Assembly (NCBI RefSeq): GCF_003993795.1 | Contig: NZ_RWKV01000016.1 | Span: forward strand, 124,001-188,000 | DNA: 64,000 bases | DNA from: Aquabacter cavernae | Lineage (GTDB): Bacteria; Pseudomonadota; Alphaproteobacteria; Rhizobiales; Xanthobacteraceae | Direction: 5' to 3' | Part shown: in pieces, positions 61,692 to 64,000 of the stretch | Numbering within the stretch: the first letter of the stretch is position 1 | How the letters are laid out: each line of letters begins with the position of its first letter | Position numbers and translations under genes: made by a program | Notes under the pieces: model-generated | Seen by the model: only the letters and a program-made list of their open reading frames with translations | Told to the model about the DNA's origin: nothing | The model's database searches: none

Positions 61692-63488
61692 TCAGGCCCC
61701 CAGGATCGCCGCCTCGCCTTCCAGCACCGTGCCCTCGCCCTGGGTCGCGGACAGTTCGAGGCCCGATGCCTCCACGGCGAGGTTTTCCGCGAAGAAGCGG
61801 GCCGTGGCGATGCGGGCCGCGTGGCGCGGATCGCTTTCCCCCGCCGCCTGCGCCCCATGAGCCGCCAGCGCCACGCGGGCGAGATAAGCCCCGCCTGCCG
61901 CGCGGGCGAACAGCGCGAGATAGGGTGTCGCGCCCGCCAATGCCTTCACCGGCTCGTCGGGCATCCAGTCCAGCATGCGCCGGGTGGCGCGGGCCAGCGC
62001 ATCCACCGCTTCCGCAAGGCGCTCGCCCGTATGACCAAATTCGGGAGCATTCAGCGCGGAGATGCGCGCGGCATCCTCGCGATAATCGGCGATGAGCCCA
62101 TCCACGAGGCTACCCTCGCGCACCGGCAGCTTGCGGGTGACGAGGTCAATGGCCTGGATGCCGTTGGTGCCCTCATAGATGGCGAAGATGCGGGCATCCC
62201 GGAAATGCTGGGCGGCGCCGGTCTCCTCGATATAGCCCATGCCGCCATGCACCTGGATGCCCAGCGAGGACACCTTGATGCCCGCATCGGTGGCGAACGC
62301 CTTGGCGATGGGGGTGAGCAGGCTCGCCTCGTCCAGGGCGGCCGCCCGCTCCGCCGGGTCTGGCAGGCGCCGGGCGCGGTCGAGGGCATCGGCGGTGCGC
62401 AGGCACAGCGCGCGCGCGGCTTCCGTCTCCGCCCGCATGGTCAGCAGCATGCGCCGCACGTCGGGATGGGCGATGATGGGGCTCATTTCGGAGGCGGGCG
62501 CTCCGGGCGCGCGACCCTGGCGACGCTCCTTGGCGAAGGCCAGCGCACGCTGGGTGGCGCGCTCGGCCACCGCCACGCCCTGGATCGCCACCGCGAGGCG
62601 GGCATTGTTCATCATGGTGAACATGCAGGCGAGGCCGCGATTCTCCTCGCCGACGAGATAACCGACCGCGCCCTCCCCGCTGTCGCCATAGCTCATGGTG
62701 CAGGTGGGCGAGCCGTGCAGGCCCAGCTTGTGCTCCAGCCCCACCACCTTCACGTCATTGTGTGCGCCCAGCGTGCCGTCCGCATTCACCAGGAATTTGG
62801 GCACCACGAACAGCGAGATGCCCCGCGTTCCGGCGGGCGCATCGGGCAGACGCGCGAGCACCAGGTGGACGATGTTCTCGGCGATGTCGTGGTCGCCGTA
62901 GGAGATGAAGATCTTGGAACCGAAGACGCGGTAGGTGCCGTCCTCCCGGCGCTCGGCGCGGGCGCGCAGCGCGGCAAGGTCCGAGCCCGCCTGCGGCTCG
63001 GTGAGGTTCATGGTGCCGGTCCAGGTGCCGCTCACCAGCTTGGACAGGTAGACGTCCTGCAGGGCCTTCGAGCCGTGCATGGTGAGCGCTTCCACCGCGC
63101 CCATGGTCAGCACCGGGCCGATGCCGAAGGCCGGCGAGGCGCTGTTCCAGAACTCGGTGAGCACGGAGGTGATGCTGCTGGGCAGATGCTGGCCGCCGAA
63201 CGCCTCCTCAGCGGACACGCCGTTCCAGCCGGCCTCGCTCCAGGCGGAATAGACCTCTTTCCAGCCGGGCGCGGTGGTGACGCTGCCGTCCTTCAGCACG
63301 GGGCCCTTGGTGTCGCCCACCCGGTCCAGCGGCGCGATCTCGTCGGCGGCGAACTTTCCGGCCTCTTCCAGGATGCTGTCCACGAGGTCGAAGGACAGAT
63401 CCACCAGCCCCTGCTCCATGAGAAGCGGCAGCGAGGTGCAGGTCTTGAGGAAGAAGGACGTCTCCTCGACGGGCGCACGATAGGTCAT
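61692..63488 (-). CDS. Acyl-CoA dehydrogenase (long form, DmdC-like)
   Basis: The FAD flavoenzyme oxidises an acyl-CoA to the enoyl-CoA. The 598-residue protein belongs to the long ACAD group: TMNLTEPQAGSDLAAL in the FAD/substrate loop, FVVPKFLVNADG, GEENRGLACMFTMMNNARL and the C-terminal QVHGGMGYIEETGAAQHFRDARIFAIYEGTNGIQAIDL, whose Glu in YEGT is the catalytic base. The group includes 3-methylmercaptopropionyl-CoA dehydrogenases and general acyl-CoA dehydrogenases; chain specificity is not evident. ATG at 63488 has GGAGGTGG eight bases upstream. No enoyl-CoA hydratase or thiolase gene is next to it in the window. Confidence 0.92.
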   Translation of the reverse strand: MTYRAPVEETSFFLKTCTSLPLLMEQGLVDLSFDLVDSILEEAGKFAADEIAPLDRVGDTKGPVLKDGSVTTAPGWKEVYSAWSEAGWNGVSAEEAFGGQHLPSSITSVLTEFWNSASPAFGIGPVLTMGAVEALTMHGSKALQDVYLSKLVSGTWTGTMNLTEPQAGSDLAALRARAERREDGTYRVFGSKIFISYGDHDIAENIVHLVLARLPDAPAGTRGISLFVVPKFLVNADGTLGAHNDVKVVGLEHKLGLHGSPTCTMSYGDSGEGAVGYLVGEENRGLACMFTMMNNARLAVAIQGVAVAERATQRALAFAKERRQGRAPGAPASEMSPIIAHPDVRRMLLTMRAETEAARALCLRTADALDRARRLPDPAERAAALDEASLLTPIAKAFATDAGIKVSSLGIQVHGGMGYIEETGAAQHFRDARIFAIYEGTNGIQAIDLVTRKLPVREGSLVDGLIADYREDAARISALNAPEFGHTGERLAEAVDALARATRRMLDWMPDEPVKALAGATPYLALFARAAGGAYLARVALAAHGAQAAGESDPRHAARIATARFFAENLAVEASGLELSATQGEGTVLEGEAAILGA

Positions 63489-63718
63489 GTGAATTCCACC
63501 TCCCCCTGTTCGCGGCGCATGCACCGCATTGACGGCGGCCTTGGCCCGGCCTTAGAGCCTGCTGCCTGTCCAGCCTGCTTGTATGGCCCGAAGACCGGGC
63601 GGAACGCCACATAGACGGAAGCAGGACACCGCCGTCAATTCGGCCCGGCCCCAGGCCGCCGGACCGCCACGACCCCGGCGCCCCGCAAGACGACCCGGAA
63701 CACGCCCGAAAGACGCAT

Positions 63719-64000
63719 ATGCCCGAAGCCGCGCTCCCGTCCGCCTCCCGCCCCACGCGCATCCTCGATGCGCGTGGGGATGGCGCAGCCGCGCTGGAAG
63801 CCGCGCGGATCATCGCCGCGGGCGGCCTCGTCGCCTTCCCCACGGAAACCGTCTACGGCCTCGGGGCGGATGCGGGTAATCCCCGTGCGGTGGCCGCCGT
63901 CTATGCGGCCAAGGGCCGCCCCGCCTTCAACCCGCTCATCGCCCATCTGCCGGACCTTGCGGCCGCCATGGCGCTGGGCGACTTCTCGCAGGCCGCCCGG
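63719..64000 (+). CDS. Threonylcarbamoyl-AMP synthase (TsaC/Sua5), 3'-truncated
   Basis: The frame runs open off the right end, giving 94 residues. After a short variable N-terminus it shows AALEAARIIAAGGLVAFPTETVYGLGADA and VYAAKGRPAFNPLIAHL, the ATP- and threonine-binding hallmarks of YrdC/Sua5 (KxR and SxN-type pocket). The enzyme makes threonylcarbamoyl-AMP for t6A37 of tRNAs. Whether the C-terminal Sua5 domain exists cannot be seen. A perfect 12-base inverted repeat lies inside codons 11-20. It is divergent from the acyl-CoA dehydrogenase with 230 bases between, in which I saw no gene. Confidence 0.92.
   Translation, partial: MPEAALPSASRPTRILDARGDGAAALEAARIIAAGGLVAFPTETVYGLGADAGNPRAVAAVYAAKGRPAFNPLIAHLPDLAAAMALGDFSQAAR
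63751..63779. repeat. Perfect inverted repeat inside the tsaC coding start
   Basis: CCCCACGCGCAT (63751-63762) pairs perfectly with ATGCGCGTGGGG (63768-63779) around CCTCG, about 32 bases after the start codon. It encodes part of the variable N-terminus. It could fold in the mRNA near the initiation region. Confidence 0.75.

Noticed and set aside
1-64000. CRISPR arrays, tRNA or rRNA genes, transposases and toxin-antitoxin pairs
   Set aside because: I looked for regularly spaced repeats, tRNA-like cloverleaf consensus segments and transposase motifs and saw none that I could support; a dedicated tRNA scan could still find one.

Overview
The window is a GC-rich chromosomal segment of an alphaproteobacterium, most likely a member of the Hyphomicrobiales (Rhizobiales) close to Xanthobacteraceae. 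That assignment is inference. It rests on high GC, the gene order DUF4164-zapA-6S RNA-5-FTHF cyclo-ligase next to tkt-gap-pgk-fba-thiE-like-suhB, the lineage-typical families IalB, DUF2852, PhnM/DUF1045 and a NadQ-like regulator, and RIME-like palindromic repeats of the rhizobial kind. No tRNA, rRNA, CRISPR array, transposase or prophage was seen. Both window ends cut a gene: a GGDEF/EAL membrane protein on the left and a TsaC/Sua5 gene on the right.

Layout. 1-10815 is ordinary housekeeping and transport: a degenerate GGDEF/EAL protein, a membrane protein, alr-dnaB, a KefC-type antiporter, an ABC-2 exporter pair, an acetyltransferase and a GST. 10929-20205 is an accessory island of sugar-transfer proteins. 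Three coupled minus-strand genes encode large glycosyltransferase-like proteins: one with an internal tandem duplication of a GT-B-like module, one with a related single module, and one with a coiled coil, four HY-repeats and a GT-A-like tail. A divergent lower-GC GT8-like gene and a broken sugar-nucleotide epimerase complete it. 20230-27707 holds a YfiC-like methyltransferase, DUF2007, a polyprenyl diphosphate synthase, YnfA, ispE, a TPR lipoprotein-like protein, an autoregulated PadR and a XerC-type recombinase. 27771-32783 holds yebC, ymdB-like, 5-FTHF cyclo-ligase, 6S RNA, zapA and DUF4164. 32980-41198 is a central-carbon block (transketolase, GAPDH, PGK, class I aldolase) followed by a ThiE-like protein, a Sel1 protein and an inositol phosphatase.

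41226-64000 is a mosaic of small regulated units: a glycerate kinase; a LysR-controlled AtuA/AtuA-tail/Bug cluster for an unknown organic acid; a MarR/cupin pair with clear operators; a phosphonate mini-cluster (PhnM, a 2H-phosphoesterase-like DUF1045 protein and a hexapeptide acetyltransferase) without a C-P lyase core in view; argB with a HAD nucleotidase; a TetR/DUF2852 pair with matching operators; an SMR transporter; IalB; HupE; an aminoglycoside-phosphotransferase-like kinase; a NadQ-like regulator; an acyl-CoA dehydrogenase; and tsaC.

The most unusual signals are the modular glycosyltransferase island and a family of four RIME-like palindromic repeats whose ends supply the stop codons of five flanking genes. 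All calls come from reading the sequence and translations; no database search was run.
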